Below are positions 9,018-18,200 of a DNA stretch of 64,000 nucleotides, one piece after another (the stretch's first letter is position 1; each line of letters opens with the position of its first letter). Location: positions 62,001 through 126,000 of the forward strand of contig NZ_JAFIMU010000004.1 in NCBI RefSeq assembly GCF_017302985.1, read 5' to 3'. Under the pieces are notes generated by a model. It was not told where the DNA came from. It searched no databases and saw nothing but the letters and a program-made list of their open reading frames with translations. The translations under genes and the position numbers were made by a program. The DNA comes from Corallococcus macrosporus. GTDB taxonomy: Bacteria; Myxococcota; Myxococcia; Myxococcales; Myxococcaceae.

Positions 9018-9854
9018 ATGGACCTTGCAGACACTTCGCGGCGAAGGCGTGTCCGCGCAGCGCTGACCGGCTTGGGACTGTCCCTGATGGTGCTTCCCAG
9101 TCCTGCCAGAGCCGAACCGCCCGCCCCCAATCCCCACCTCCAGGCCGCGTTCAGTCTCTATGACGCGCTTGAGTATGACGAGGCCCTGCGCTCGCTCGGA
9201 AAGGCCCGGCAATGGCTGTCGAACACCCGGGAGGACCGGATTGCCATTGAGTTGCTGGAGGGAATCCTGGCCTTTGAAACCAGTCAGGCGAAGCGGGGGA
9301 GAAGCGCCTTTGAGCGTGCGCTCGCGTTGGATCCGAAGGCGAGGCTGCTGATCCCCGTGTCACCGAAAGTGACGGCGGCGCTCGAGCAGGTGCGCGCCAG
9401 ACTCCCGGCCGTCGCGCCGCCACCCGCGCCCGTGCCGAGCGAGCCTTCTCCGGCGCCCGTTGCCGTGATGAGCGAAGCCCCCCGTGAGCCGCTGACGCAT
9501 CCGTCCCTGACGGAGGTCGAGCGCGGAGCCGGTGTGCGCTCCCGCCTCCGGCTGCCGGTGGCCATTGGCGGTGGCGTCGTGGCGGTGGGAGGCATACTGG
9601 CCTGGGGAAGGGCCCGCTCGCTCTCGGCACAGGTGCGCGACGCGGACCCGTCCATCACCACCCGGGCGCAGTTGGACGGCACTGTTCATCAAGGGAAGAC
9701 CTTCGAGAAGGTGGGATGGGCCCTGATGGGCCTGGGCGCCGCGACCGTCGTGGGGAGCTTCCTCTTCCTCGGAGAGAGTTCGCCGGGAGCCCAGGCGTCG
9801 CTCCTGCCCACGCCGGAAGGTGCACAACTCTCCCTGTCCTGGAGCCTCCGATGA
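9018..9854 (+). CDS. Exported TPR-like protein with C-terminal membrane segments
   Basis: Protein of 278 residues with an N-terminal signal-like segment (LTGLGLSLMVLPSPARA), a helical region at about 35-135 with TPR-like spacing (ALEYDEALRSLGKAR, SAFERALALDPKARLL), a Pro/Ala-rich linker, and two hydrophobic stretches near residues 180-198 and 232-252. This arrangement is common in myxobacterial proteins that sit next to a lipoprotein and may serve as an assembly or scaffold protein in the envelope. Its ATG at 9018 follows a GGGGGAAGG ribosome site. The stop overlaps the start of the Cys-rich lipoprotein (ATGA), so the two are co-translated. Confidence 0.72.
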   Translation: MDLADTSRRRRVRAALTGLGLSLMVLPSPARAEPPAPNPHLQAAFSLYDALEYDEALRSLGKARQWLSNTREDRIAIELLEGILAFETSQAKRGRSAFERALALDPKARLLIPVSPKVTAALEQVRARLPAVAPPPAPVPSEPSPAPVAVMSEAPREPLTHPSLTEVERGAGVRSRLRLPVAIGGGVVAVGGILAWGRARSLSAQVRDADPSITTRAQLDGTVHQGKTFEKVGWALMGLGAATVVGSFLFLGESSPGAQASLLPTPEGAQLSLSWSLR

Positions 9855-10732
9855 GCCGTCATTCGGGACTGATGCGTTGCGCGCTGTTCGCGCTCTGCCT
9901 GTCATGGAGCGCCTGCCTCCCGTTTGACGAGGACCGGGATGCATTCTGCGCGAACGTGGACCCAGGCCGTCTGGAGGAACTCTGTCCTTCCGTATCGGCC
10001 CCTGCCGGCAGTGCATCGACCGATGCTGGCGTATCAGGGGATGCGGGGACTGACGCAGGTCTTGAGGAAGACGCAGGCCCTGAACAAGACGCGGGACCTG
10101 GTGAAGACGCCGGTCCCGAGGAAGACGCGGGTGTTGACGGAGGCGCCATCAGCGAGTGTGTCACGGCGGCCGATTGCCCGGAACGCCCGGCGACATGTCA
10201 GAATTTCCGTGTCTGCGTGGACAATCGATGTGAATACCGACAGCAGGAAGACGGAACGCCGTGCAGCGGAACGCCGGCGGCACAGTGCCGTGAAACCACG
10301 GGCACGTGCAGGAGTGGCGTCTGTGAATACACGCTGAGGGGCACGGGGCCCTGCGATGACGCCCAGTCGTGTACGGCCGATGACGTCTGTCACAGCGATG
10401 GGACTTGCTCAGGAACCCTGCTTGATTGCAGCAGTCCACCCCTGTGCATGAAGTTCGCGGGCACGTGCAGCAACAACCAATGTGATTACGTTCCGGCGGC
10501 GAGTGGAACCGGATGCGATGATAGCAACGTGTGCACGGTCCAATCCGCCTGTGATGGGTCGGGGAACTGCATGGGCACACAGGGGGTTGTTTGCGAGGAG
10601 GACCCCGATTCGTGCATGGTGTCGACCGGATGTCATCCGACGAGCGGATGCACCTACAGGTCCTCGTGCAGGGCCCCTGCTGTCTGCGAAATCGGGGGAT
10701 GCTGCATCCCGGGGCGTAGCTGCCCTTTCTAG
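9851..10732 (+). CDS. Cysteine-rich lipoprotein with acidic repeat linker
   Basis: Lipoprotein of 293 residues, start at the ATG overlapping the preceding stop. The signal peptide ends in a lipobox (SWSAC). Then comes a linker with tandem acidic units of the form E-D-A-G-P (roughly residues 70-95), coded by imperfect DNA repeats near 10050-10140. The remainder has about 30 cysteines in repeating blocks such as CTADDVCHSDGTCSG and CTVQSACDGSGNCMG, a pattern seen in myxobacterial surface proteins with repeated small disulfide domains. It probably works at the cell surface with the TPR-like protein encoded by the overlapping upstream gene. No catalytic function is suggested. Confidence 0.78.
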   Translation: MSRHSGLMRCALFALCLSWSACLPFDEDRDAFCANVDPGRLEELCPSVSAPAGSASTDAGVSGDAGTDAGLEEDAGPEQDAGPGEDAGPEEDAGVDGGAISECVTAADCPERPATCQNFRVCVDNRCEYRQQEDGTPCSGTPAAQCRETTGTCRSGVCEYTLRGTGPCDDAQSCTADDVCHSDGTCSGTLLDCSSPPLCMKFAGTCSNNQCDYVPAASGTGCDDSNVCTVQSACDGSGNCMGTQGVVCEEDPDSCMVSTGCHPTSGCTYRSSCRAPAVCEIGGCCIPGRSCPF

Positions 10733-10740
10733 TGACGGCA

Positions 10741-10758
10741 GGCTCACGCGCTTGAGCC
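10741..10758 (+). terminator. Hairpin after the Cys-rich lipoprotein gene
   Basis: A perfect 6-base inverted repeat (GGCTCA / TGAGCC) with a 6-base loop starts 8 bases after the stop codon. There is no T-tract, so termination is inferred only from position. Confidence 0.4.
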
Positions 10759-10999
10759 GGTCCCCTCCAAACAGCGAGCCCGGGCGCCCTTGTCGCGCGC
10801 ACGGGCCGGGTCCGATTCACCCTGCGGCAATGCAATCCACTTGCATGATTCCAGGGGCACATTGACCCGGTTGAAACCCTCGGTGACACTCGCCCGCGGT
10901 GTGTGGGGCGGTTGCGATTCCCTTCGATTTCACAATTGAGCAGGCAACCCGGCAGCGCGCGGAAGGCCCCGTCGCGAGTGCTCTGGGGGGGACAAACGA

Positions 11000-12340
11000 A
11001 TGAAGCGGTGGATGAGCGGTTGCCTTGCGGTCACGGCCCTGTTTTCGGGCGCATGCGGTCCCTCGGACGAGTCCGGGCTCGCGCAGGACGAGTCGCGGCG
11101 CGTGGCCGCACAGGAGGCCGCGCCGGCTGACCAGGTGCTCCCGCGCTACGAGACGACGAACGAGAACACGGTGCGCGCGCTCGCCGCGGGCGATGCGTTC
11201 TGGGCGTGGCAGTGCGACCCGGCTACCTACGGCTTCACCGCCGCGGGCACTGGCGCGCGCTTCCCCACCGAGGCGGAGAGCACCACGGGCGTGCTGATTG
11301 GCTGGCCGGACTACGGCTGCACGGTGCCGGAACTCGCCGGCCTGGTGAAGGCGGGCCTGCAGGGCAATACCCAGGTCAGCATCCTCACCGCGCCCAACAA
11401 CAACAACGGCGTGACGAGCTGCCTGCGCCGCGCGGGCCTCACGGACGCGCAGCTCGCGCGCGTGGAGTACGTGCCGGTGGACGTGGACTCCGTGTGGATC
11501 CGCGACTACGGCCCGGAGATCCTCACCAAGACGGACGGCAGCCGCCGCTTCGTGGACATGAGCTACTACCCGCTCACCTCCAGCACCTGCGGGAACATGC
11601 AGGGCCGCGTGCGCGACGATGCCTCGCCCAGCCGCCTCGCGGCACTGTGGAACACCGAGGTGGTGCGCCCCAAGGTGCGGCTCGAGGGCGGCAACCTGCA
11701 GACGGACGGCAGGGGCACCTGCTTCCGCGCGCAGCGCAACGCCGAGGCCCGCAACAACTTCAGCGAGTGGCAGTACACCCCGGACGAGCTGAACGAGGTG
11801 ATTGGCGCCGCGCACAACTGCAAGGTGCAGGTGATGGAGTCACTGGTGGGCGGCGTCATCGACCACATCGACATGTTCATGACCGTCATCTCCTCGAAGA
11901 CCATCCTCATGGGGCAGTACGACCCGGCGGATGACGCGACCAATGCGGCCATCCTGGACCGCAATGCCGCCAGGCTCGTGGGCCTCGGCTACCGCGTGGT
12001 GCGCGTGCCCATGCCCAAGAGCTACTGCCGCAAGGTGCTCTCCGGCTGCACCGGCCAGCCGCAGCAGATCCAGGCCTGCGACGGCACCAATGAGCGCATC
12101 TGGGCCACGTACATGAACAGCATCCGGCTCGGCAACGTGGTGGCGGTGCCCGTGTACAAGTGGGTTCCCGAGGCCGACAAGGCCACCGTCGCGGCGCAGG
12201 AGGCGCAAGCGCTCTCCATCTACCAGACCGAGCTGGACCGCGAGTTCGGCAAGGGCAAGGTCAAGGTCGTGACCGTGCAGGGTGACAGCCTCATCCCCTG
12301 CCAGGGCTCGCTGCACTGCACCACGATGACCTACAAGTAG
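11000..12340 (+). CDS. Agmatine/peptidyl-arginine deiminase family lipoprotein
   Basis: Protein of 446 residues with a lipoprotein signal peptide ending FSGAC, so it acts outside the cytoplasm, unlike cytosolic agmatine deiminase. The catalytic domain fits the guanidine-modifying PAD_porph family: substrate motif WIRDYGP, RLEGGNLQTDG, a VIDHIDMF segment carrying the catalytic His-x-Asp, and the C-terminal nucleophile region GSLHCTTMTYK with the reactive Cys. These residues are all in the expected order, so it should be active as an arginine-side-chain or agmatine deiminase. Release of citrulline or modification of surface or prey proteins are both possible. A GGGGGGG stretch supports the ATG at 11000. 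Confidence 0.85.
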   Translation: MKRWMSGCLAVTALFSGACGPSDESGLAQDESRRVAAQEAAPADQVLPRYETTNENTVRALAAGDAFWAWQCDPATYGFTAAGTGARFPTEAESTTGVLIGWPDYGCTVPELAGLVKAGLQGNTQVSILTAPNNNNGVTSCLRRAGLTDAQLARVEYVPVDVDSVWIRDYGPEILTKTDGSRRFVDMSYYPLTSSTCGNMQGRVRDDASPSRLAALWNTEVVRPKVRLEGGNLQTDGRGTCFRAQRNAEARNNFSEWQYTPDELNEVIGAAHNCKVQVMESLVGGVIDHIDMFMTVISSKTILMGQYDPADDATNAAILDRNAARLVGLGYRVVRVPMPKSYCRKVLSGCTGQPQQIQACDGTNERIWATYMNSIRLGNVVAVPVYKWVPEADKATVAAQEAQALSIYQTELDREFGKGKVKVVTVQGDSLIPCQGSLHCTTMTYK

Positions 12341-12463
12341 GACGCAGCTCCGGCTGCCGAGAAGGGAAGGGCGCGCACAGGGGACTCCATGCAGAATGGG
12401 GGCCCTTGTTTCAGGGGCAGGCTGCTGGGACACAGCCTGCCGAGCGACACGAGGGCTCCGTCC

Positions 12464-12979
12464 ATGCCGATCCTGCCGAAAGAGCGAGACCCCCGGTTCA
12501 TCACGCTTCGTCGTGGTGGGAGCCTCACCGACGAGCACCACCACCTGCTGGCGGAGTGGGCCGCCGTCTGCGCGGAGCACGTGCTCCCCCTCTTCGAGAA
12601 GGCGTCCCCCAAGGACACGCGCCCCCGTGACGCCATCGCCGTGGGGCGGGCGTGGATAAGGGGCGAGGTGCCGATGCGGGACGCTCACAAGACCGCGTTC
12701 GTGGCGAACGCCGCGGGTCGTGGGTTGCCGGACCCGGCCAGGTTCGCCGCGCTCGCGGCAGGACAGGCGGTGGCCGTCGCCCACGTCGCCGCGCACTACC
12801 TGGGCGCGGCGGCGTATGCCCTCCGGGCCGCCGCTTCAGCCGACGAGGATGACGCGGAAGGGGCCCGGCTGAAGGAGCTCGGATGGCAGCGGAAGCGGAT
12901 CCCGGCGGCCCTCCGTGAACTGGTCCTCGAAGACCAGCGAGCGCGCAACGCCATCTGCTGGGGCGTCTTCACCGGGTGA
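12464..12979 (+). CDS. Imm-5-like putative immunity protein
   Basis: Cytosolic protein of 171 residues from the ATG at 12464; the longer frame from 12389 adds no conserved sequence. It has the features of the Imm-5-like family often annotated as putative immunity protein: an N-terminal FITLRRGGSLTDEHH block, CAEHVLPLFE, an alanine-rich helical centre, and a closing block ending in RARNAICWGVF. Members are thought to protect against a toxin, but the family's function is largely predicted from genomic context. No toxin gene lies next to it; the upstream neighbour is the exported deiminase, 123 bases away on the same strand. Confidence 0.72.
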   Translation: MPILPKERDPRFITLRRGGSLTDEHHHLLAEWAAVCAEHVLPLFEKASPKDTRPRDAIAVGRAWIRGEVPMRDAHKTAFVANAAGRGLPDPARFAALAAGQAVAVAHVAAHYLGAAAYALRAAASADEDDAEGARLKELGWQRKRIPAALRELVLEDQRARNAICWGVFTG

Positions 12980-13020
12980 CGCAGGTTCGTCGCCCGGGGG
13001 GAACGCGATGAGCACGAGAT

Positions 13021-13071
13021 TGCCCGGAGAACCTCGACTCGCAATCCGACGGCGCCGTCCCTGTCCGGGCA
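13021..13071. terminator. Nested inverted repeats between convergent genes
   Basis: An outer 8-base inverted repeat (TGCCCGGA at 13021-13028, TCCGGGCA at 13064-13071) encloses a perfect 12-base palindrome (GACGGCGCCGTC, 13048-13059). It lies between the convergent immunity-like gene and the ATPase gene, so a bidirectional terminator is the simplest reading; no T-tract is present. Confidence 0.35.
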
Positions 13072-13076
13072 GAAGG

Positions 13077-14516
13077 CTACGGCCGGGTCAGCCCCAAAGT
13101 CTGGATGAGGTTGTAGAGGTGCGAGCGGGGGAGGTCGAGCTTTCGCGCCACCTCGATCACGTTCCAATCATTCGCCTTCAGCTCACGGCGGAGCAGGTCC
13201 TGCTGGAACTGCCGCGTCTCCTCGTAGAACGACGTTCTGCTCACCTCGCGCAAGCGGCGCCCATCCGCGAGGTGCCTTGGCTCGATGAAGGCGGTTCCTT
13301 CCCTGGAGGCCTGGAGGAGTGCTGCCTCCAGCTCGTTTCGCAGCTGCCGCACGTTGCCAGGCCAGTCCGAGGTCTCACAGAGCTCATAGAGCCCGCGCGA
13401 GGGACGAAGCTGCGGGAGCGCCCGCTTCTCCGCCAGCGTTCCCAACAGTGAGTCCATCAGGTCGCGGATGTCCTCACGCCGTTCAGCGAGGCTCGGCAAG
13501 TGGAGGGTGAAGCCGCTCAGGCGGAGGAAGAGGTCCTGCCGGAACTGCCCCGCCGCGACCAATTCCTCCAGATTCGCATGGGTCGCGGCAATCACCCGCC
13601 TGTTCGGCTTCGCGCCCTGGGGCTCGAGCAGCCGTAGCAGGATGCCCTGCCAGTAGAGGGGCACCGTGGCGATGTCGTCCAGGAACAGCGTGCCGCCTTC
13701 CGCTTCCTCCACCTTTCCCTTCTCGTACGTTCTGGAGAGGAGTCGGCGACTTGGGCCGTAGAGCACGCCATGGATGAGGTCACCGGGAACGGTGATGAAG
13801 TCGACCTCCACGAAAGGGCCTTCCTTGCGCGCGCTGTGCTCGTGGATGACCCGCGCCAGCGCTGTCTTCCCGGTGGCCAGCGGTCCCCGGATGAGCACGG
13901 TGTCGTCTCGCGCCGCGGCGAGCTCCACCTGTTCGAAGACCCGCGCGAGGGCATGGCTGTGCCCCACGAAGGCGTCCACGCGGAGCCGCCGCCGGAACGG
14001 CAAGGTCGGGTCCTCGGTGTTCACCGGGCCTGCCAGCGTGCGCCCCCGCAGGGCTGTGTCGAGGAAGCGCGCGACGTTCTCCACCGTTTGCACGGCCTCG
14101 GGCGGGAAGGCTCCGCCAGCCGGCTGGCCCTCCAGGTAGAGGGCTCCTGACGCCCCTCCGGCCAGTGGGACGCAGAGCACCACCCACGGAATGTTCTGCG
14201 ACGCGGGGACGGGCACGTCGAGCCGGGCGAATGGTGTGTGCACCGTGCTCCCGGACGCCATCGACGCCGCGATGGGGCCGCGCGACGTGGCGGCACGGAT
14301 GCGCTCCCTGTCACCCGCTGAGCACCCATGGAACAACGTCCACACGCGCTCGCCCGCCGAGGACTCCGGGTGCAACTCGACGTAGGCACTCTCGGCGCCG
14401 GTCTGCGACACCAGGCCGGCGAGGACCCGTTTCCAGGGTTCGGTGGTGTCCGCGGCCTCCAGGATGGAAAGCACGTCGAGGTACAGGTCGCGCTCGCTCC
14501 CAGCTCGGTCCGTCAT
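13077..14516 (-). CDS. GAF-AAA+-Fis regulator (enhancer-binding type) lacking GAFTGA
   Basis: Regulator of 479 residues, start taken at the ATG at 14516 because upstream residues are low-complexity. A GAF-like sensory region occupies about 10-165, a sigma-54-interaction AAA+ domain about 195-415, and a Fis-type helix-turn-helix the C-terminus (WNVIEVARKLDLPRSHLYN). The ATPase keeps a Walker A-like GPLATGKT, Walker B GTLFLDDI, the arginine region FRQDLFLRL and WPGNVRQLRN. The loop that should read GAFTGA is replaced by SRRLLSRTYEKG, so contact with sigma-54 is doubtful. It may work as a sigma-54-independent repressor or activator. The upstream acyltransferase-like gene lies 80 bases away on the same strand. 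Confidence 0.82.
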   Translation of the reverse strand: MTDRAGSERDLYLDVLSILEAADTTEPWKRVLAGLVSQTGAESAYVELHPESSAGERVWTLFHGCSAGDRERIRAATSRGPIAASMASGSTVHTPFARLDVPVPASQNIPWVVLCVPLAGGASGALYLEGQPAGGAFPPEAVQTVENVARFLDTALRGRTLAGPVNTEDPTLPFRRRLRVDAFVGHSHALARVFEQVELAAARDDTVLIRGPLATGKTALARVIHEHSARKEGPFVEVDFITVPGDLIHGVLYGPSRRLLSRTYEKGKVEEAEGGTLFLDDIATVPLYWQGILLRLLEPQGAKPNRRVIAATHANLEELVAAGQFRQDLFLRLSGFTLHLPSLAERREDIRDLMDSLLGTLAEKRALPQLRPSRGLYELCETSDWPGNVRQLRNELEAALLQASREGTAFIEPRHLADGRRLREVSRTSFYEETRQFQQDLLRRELKANDWNVIEVARKLDLPRSHLYNLIQTLGLTRP

Positions 14517-14596
14517 CCCCGGGAGTGTACCAGGAGGGCACACTCCGCCATGTCCGCCCGCTGGGTCCACCGGGGAGGTTGGAGATGGCCCATTCC

Positions 14597-15196
14597 TCAA
14601 ACGCCACGGAGGAGCTGGCGCAGCTTCTGGATCACGGTGTCCAGGACGTCCTCTGAGTCCACCAGGAACAGTTGCGCCTCCGTTGGATCCTTGGGCTCGA
14701 ACCTGAACCTGCACCCCTCGACCGCTGGCATCCCAATCGAGTGATAGAAGCGCATCACGGAGCGCACGCTTGGGGTTGTAAAGACAAACAAGCGGTTGCT
14801 CTTGCAGTGTTCGAAGATGTGCAAGACCAGCAGTGGGAAGGCGTCGCTGCCCCTGATTTCGGGTCGCAGGGCGGCCCGGCCTGCTTCGAACAGGTTGGGA
14901 ACGTCAAGGAAGCCCAGGTCCCGCTCGGGTTGGTAGCCATGGACCTCGAAGCGACCCTGAAGCCTTCCGCAGATGCGGCCTCCCCCCACCAATACGTCCT
15001 GCCTGAAGACCCCGAAGCAGGTGGCGATGTCATCCCGGTCATCCAGCAACTTGCGGTCGGCTATCCGGATTCCAGAGGGATTGGCCGGATTGAAGTTCCA
15101 ACCGGCTTCTTCAATGTAGACCTCGAAAAGCAGCCTCCGATAGGCGTCGAGTTCTTCTGCGCGGGTCAGGGTGCGTACTTCAAAGGAGTCTGTCAT
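14597..15196 (-). CDS. LuxI/FeeM-like N-acyl (amino acid) synthase of GNAT fold
   Basis: Protein of 199 residues from the ATG at 15196. It has the layout of acyl-homoserine-lactone and N-acyl-amino-acid synthases: an N-terminal block AYRRLLFEVYIEEAGW, an acidic turn LLDDRDDIATCFGVF, a core strand with GGGRICGRLQG, then FEAGRAALRPEIRG followed by LLVLHIFEHCKSNRLFVFTT and FYHSIGMPAVEG. Such enzymes make lipid-type signals from acyl-ACP or acyl-CoA. The assignment rests on motif order and not on a database match; an ordinary GNAT acetyltransferase is the alternative. It lies 35 bases after the giant DUF3857 gene and before the AAA+ regulator, all on the minus strand. Confidence 0.6.
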   Translation of the reverse strand: MTDSFEVRTLTRAEELDAYRRLLFEVYIEEAGWNFNPANPSGIRIADRKLLDDRDDIATCFGVFRQDVLVGGGRICGRLQGRFEVHGYQPERDLGFLDVPNLFEAGRAALRPEIRGSDAFPLLVLHIFEHCKSNRLFVFTTPSVRSVMRFYHSIGMPAVEGCRFRFEPKDPTEAQLFLVDSEDVLDTVIQKLRQLLRGV

Positions 15197-15231
15197 GACG
15201 GCGAGGGAACGCCTGCTGCCTGCACGTCGGA

Positions 15232-18200
15232 CTACTCCTGGACGGCCGCGGACGCGGGCCCACGCAGCGATACGCGTTCCTCCAGGGCCCCAAGCGCGGC
15301 CTGCACGGCGTCCTTGTACGCGGGGTACCTGGAGGCGTCGTAGCGCCCCTTCGCCCGTTGGATGCGGAAGTCTCGCGTGAGCACGCCATCGGCCAGTCGG
15401 GACGCCAGCCTCCACTCCGCGTAATCCGTGGTGTCGGAGCGCTCCTTCAGGTCCTGCGCCGTAAGGCCCTGTCCCGAGGGCACCTCGAAATGGGTCACGC
15501 TCTCGATGACGAGGGGCGCCCTCACTTCAAAGGGAGAGTCGCGTCGCTCCGTCTCCCGGAGGCCCAGGAAGTTGTGCTCCCAGGGCGAGGGCAGCTGCCC
15601 CACGATACCGCCACCCGCGGAGGCGAAGCGGCCGCGCACGACGTATTCGATGTTCAAGGTCAGCGGGCGCTCGGGCTCATCCAGGTCGGGAGCCTCCAGT
15701 CGGGTGACGCTCACGCCTGCCTGGGAGCCTCCCATCATGGAGGCCATCAACTCCGCGCGCTCGGAGGGCTCTTCGCTGGAGAGGTAGTAGCGCAGGCCGG
15801 AGGCATGGCCTCCCTTCATCGTCACCTGCTCCTTCACGTGCAGCGTCGTCCCCTGGAGGCGGACGTGGCGTTCGGCGCGGACGTGGCTCGGGGGAGATTG
15901 GGGGATGCGCACGAGCCGGGATTTCGTACCCTCCAGCACCAACGCTTCCCGGCCGCCCAGCCCAATCTCCCCGCTACTCATGGGCGCGATGGACTTGTTC
16001 GTCGCATCCACGAAGGTGCCTCCACCCACCGTCGGCAGGTAGACGACCATGTGGTCGAACTGGTCCAACGATGGCGTGTCCGCGACGAGAGGGCCCCCCG
16101 TCCGCACCAGCGCCAGTTGCGATGCAATCCCGACGGCGCCGAGCAACTGGTGCAGCAGGAGGGAGTGGTCCTTGCAGTCGCCCGTGCGGTTGCCGAGGAT
16201 TTCGTCCACAGCATGCGGAATGCGGGCCCGGGCGCCGAAGAGGATTCCCCGGTAGGTCAGGCTCTTCTGGACCCACCGCGCCAGCGCGGCGGCACGCGTC
16301 GCTTCATCCTTGGACGTCCCACCCTCCGTTGCGGCCAGGGCTTTCACGGTGGACGCGGGCGCGAGCTGCGCGGCAATGGACTTCAGGTAGTCGGTTCCCT
16401 CGGCCTCCCACGTCGTGCCGACGGGGGCCAGCCACGCCATGGGCAGGTACTCCTGGTGGTCGGGCTGCATGCCCTCCTCGCGGTAGAGGGCGGGCTGCTC
16501 GACGACAAAGGTCCATGCATCAGGCGCCTGGAAGGGCTTGATGCCGGGCGAGGCTCGCCACTTCATCGCGTCCACGTCGCCGCGGACGTAGAGCACGGCG
16601 CGTGACGTGGGGATGCTCGCGGAGAAGTCCTGTTCGAGGAAGCGCATGGACTGTGGCGGCGTGAGGTCGCGCCGGGTGACCACCACGTCCACGGTGTGCC
16701 CGGGCTTCAGGCCCGGCACGGGCACCACCAGGGTGCGGCGCTGGGTGCCCTGCTGCGCGGAAGCCTTGTCGGAGACGTAGCAGTCCTCCACCTTGCCCTT
16801 GGCCACCACGCGGCCCCGCTCATCCCGGACTTCCACCCGGTTGACGAAGATCTCCTCCGACAGTGGGTTGAGCTCGAACTCGAAGGTGTTGAAGCGCTCC
16901 ACGCCCGCCGCGTTGTGCACCTGGACCCGGCGCACGTCGGTGATGCGCAGCTCCTTTCCCTTCACGAAGGAGATGGCGGTGGCCCGCAGGAGGTACTGGC
17001 CATTGTGGCCTGGCGCCCCGGCGGGCTTGTCTCTCCGGACAAGCAGGTCTGGTGGCAGCGCGACCTCCTCGATGGGCGTCTTGAGCACCGAGTTCACCCC
17101 CTGGCCCAGCGTGCCGGACACATGCTCGAGAAACTGGCGCGTGTTCGCGGAAGAGGGCTCCAGTTCGAGCGCCTTCTCAAGGGAGGACTTGGCCTCCGCA
17201 TAGCGCTTGAGCGCGTACTCGGCGCGGGCCCGGACCTGGTAGCCCTTGGGGGACTGCGCTGACTTGCTGACCATCTCCTCGGCGATGTCCAGGGCGAGCT
17301 TGGGCTTCCTGGCCTCCAACCACGTGTCCGCCAGGGCTTCGGCAATCTCCAGGGTGTAGCCCTCGCGCTTCTGTCGCTGACGCAGGAGCGCGGCGGCCTG
17401 CGCGGGGACGCCCTTGCGCCGCAGGATGTCCGCATGCATGAGCGTGACGCTCGTGGAGTCGGCTCGCTTCCGGTATTGCTGGATGACCTGGAGCGCCAGC
17501 GCGACACGGCCCTTCTCCTCGAGCAGCGAGAGATACCGGCCCAGGTGGGTCTCGTTGGTGAGGCGGGCTGGAAAAATCGAGGCGTAGGTTTGAAACCCCT
17601 CGGCCTCGCGGCCGCTGCGCACGAGCAGCCAGGCCCGCCAGGATTCCAGCCGCAGCTCCCCCCGGAACCGTTTCGCGTGGGCGTTGATGAGCGCAAGCCC
17701 CTCTTCGTACTGCCCCGCGGCGCTGTACCCGGCCACGGTGTTGATGAGCAGCACCGGGTCTCCGGGCTCCAGTTCGAAGGCGCGCTTGAAGAAGGGGAGG
17801 GCCGCGGCGAGGTCCTCCCTGTCGGCGTGGTACATCGCGATGCTGTTGAAGACCCTCGCGTGGGTGGTCGCGGAGGCCTTGCCCACCGCCGCGGCACGGG
17901 GCGCTGTCGAAGGGGCGCTGAGCTGGACGGCATCCAGCGCCGAGCGGACGCGGGTCCCGAGCGTGGGCTGGTTCTTCACCCACCATCCGGCGAGCAGGTA
18001 CGCCATGTCTCCGTCCCGGAACACGCGCAGCTCATACTCGTCGACCGCTCCCTCTTCGTTCTGTGCCTCGTAGGTGAAGGCCCGGCCAGAGAGTTTGCCC
18101 GTGGTGACCTCGTGGGCATTGCGGACCGCGGCTTCGTCAGAGTCGACGTTGAGGACGCTCAGCAGGCCGTGGGCCAGGGCGTCTGGAGAGGGCTCCTCGC

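Noticed and set aside
10900-10925. Sigma-54 promoter-like GG...GC sequence upstream of the deiminase gene
   Set aside because: The GG to GC spacing is too short for the -24/-12 consensus.
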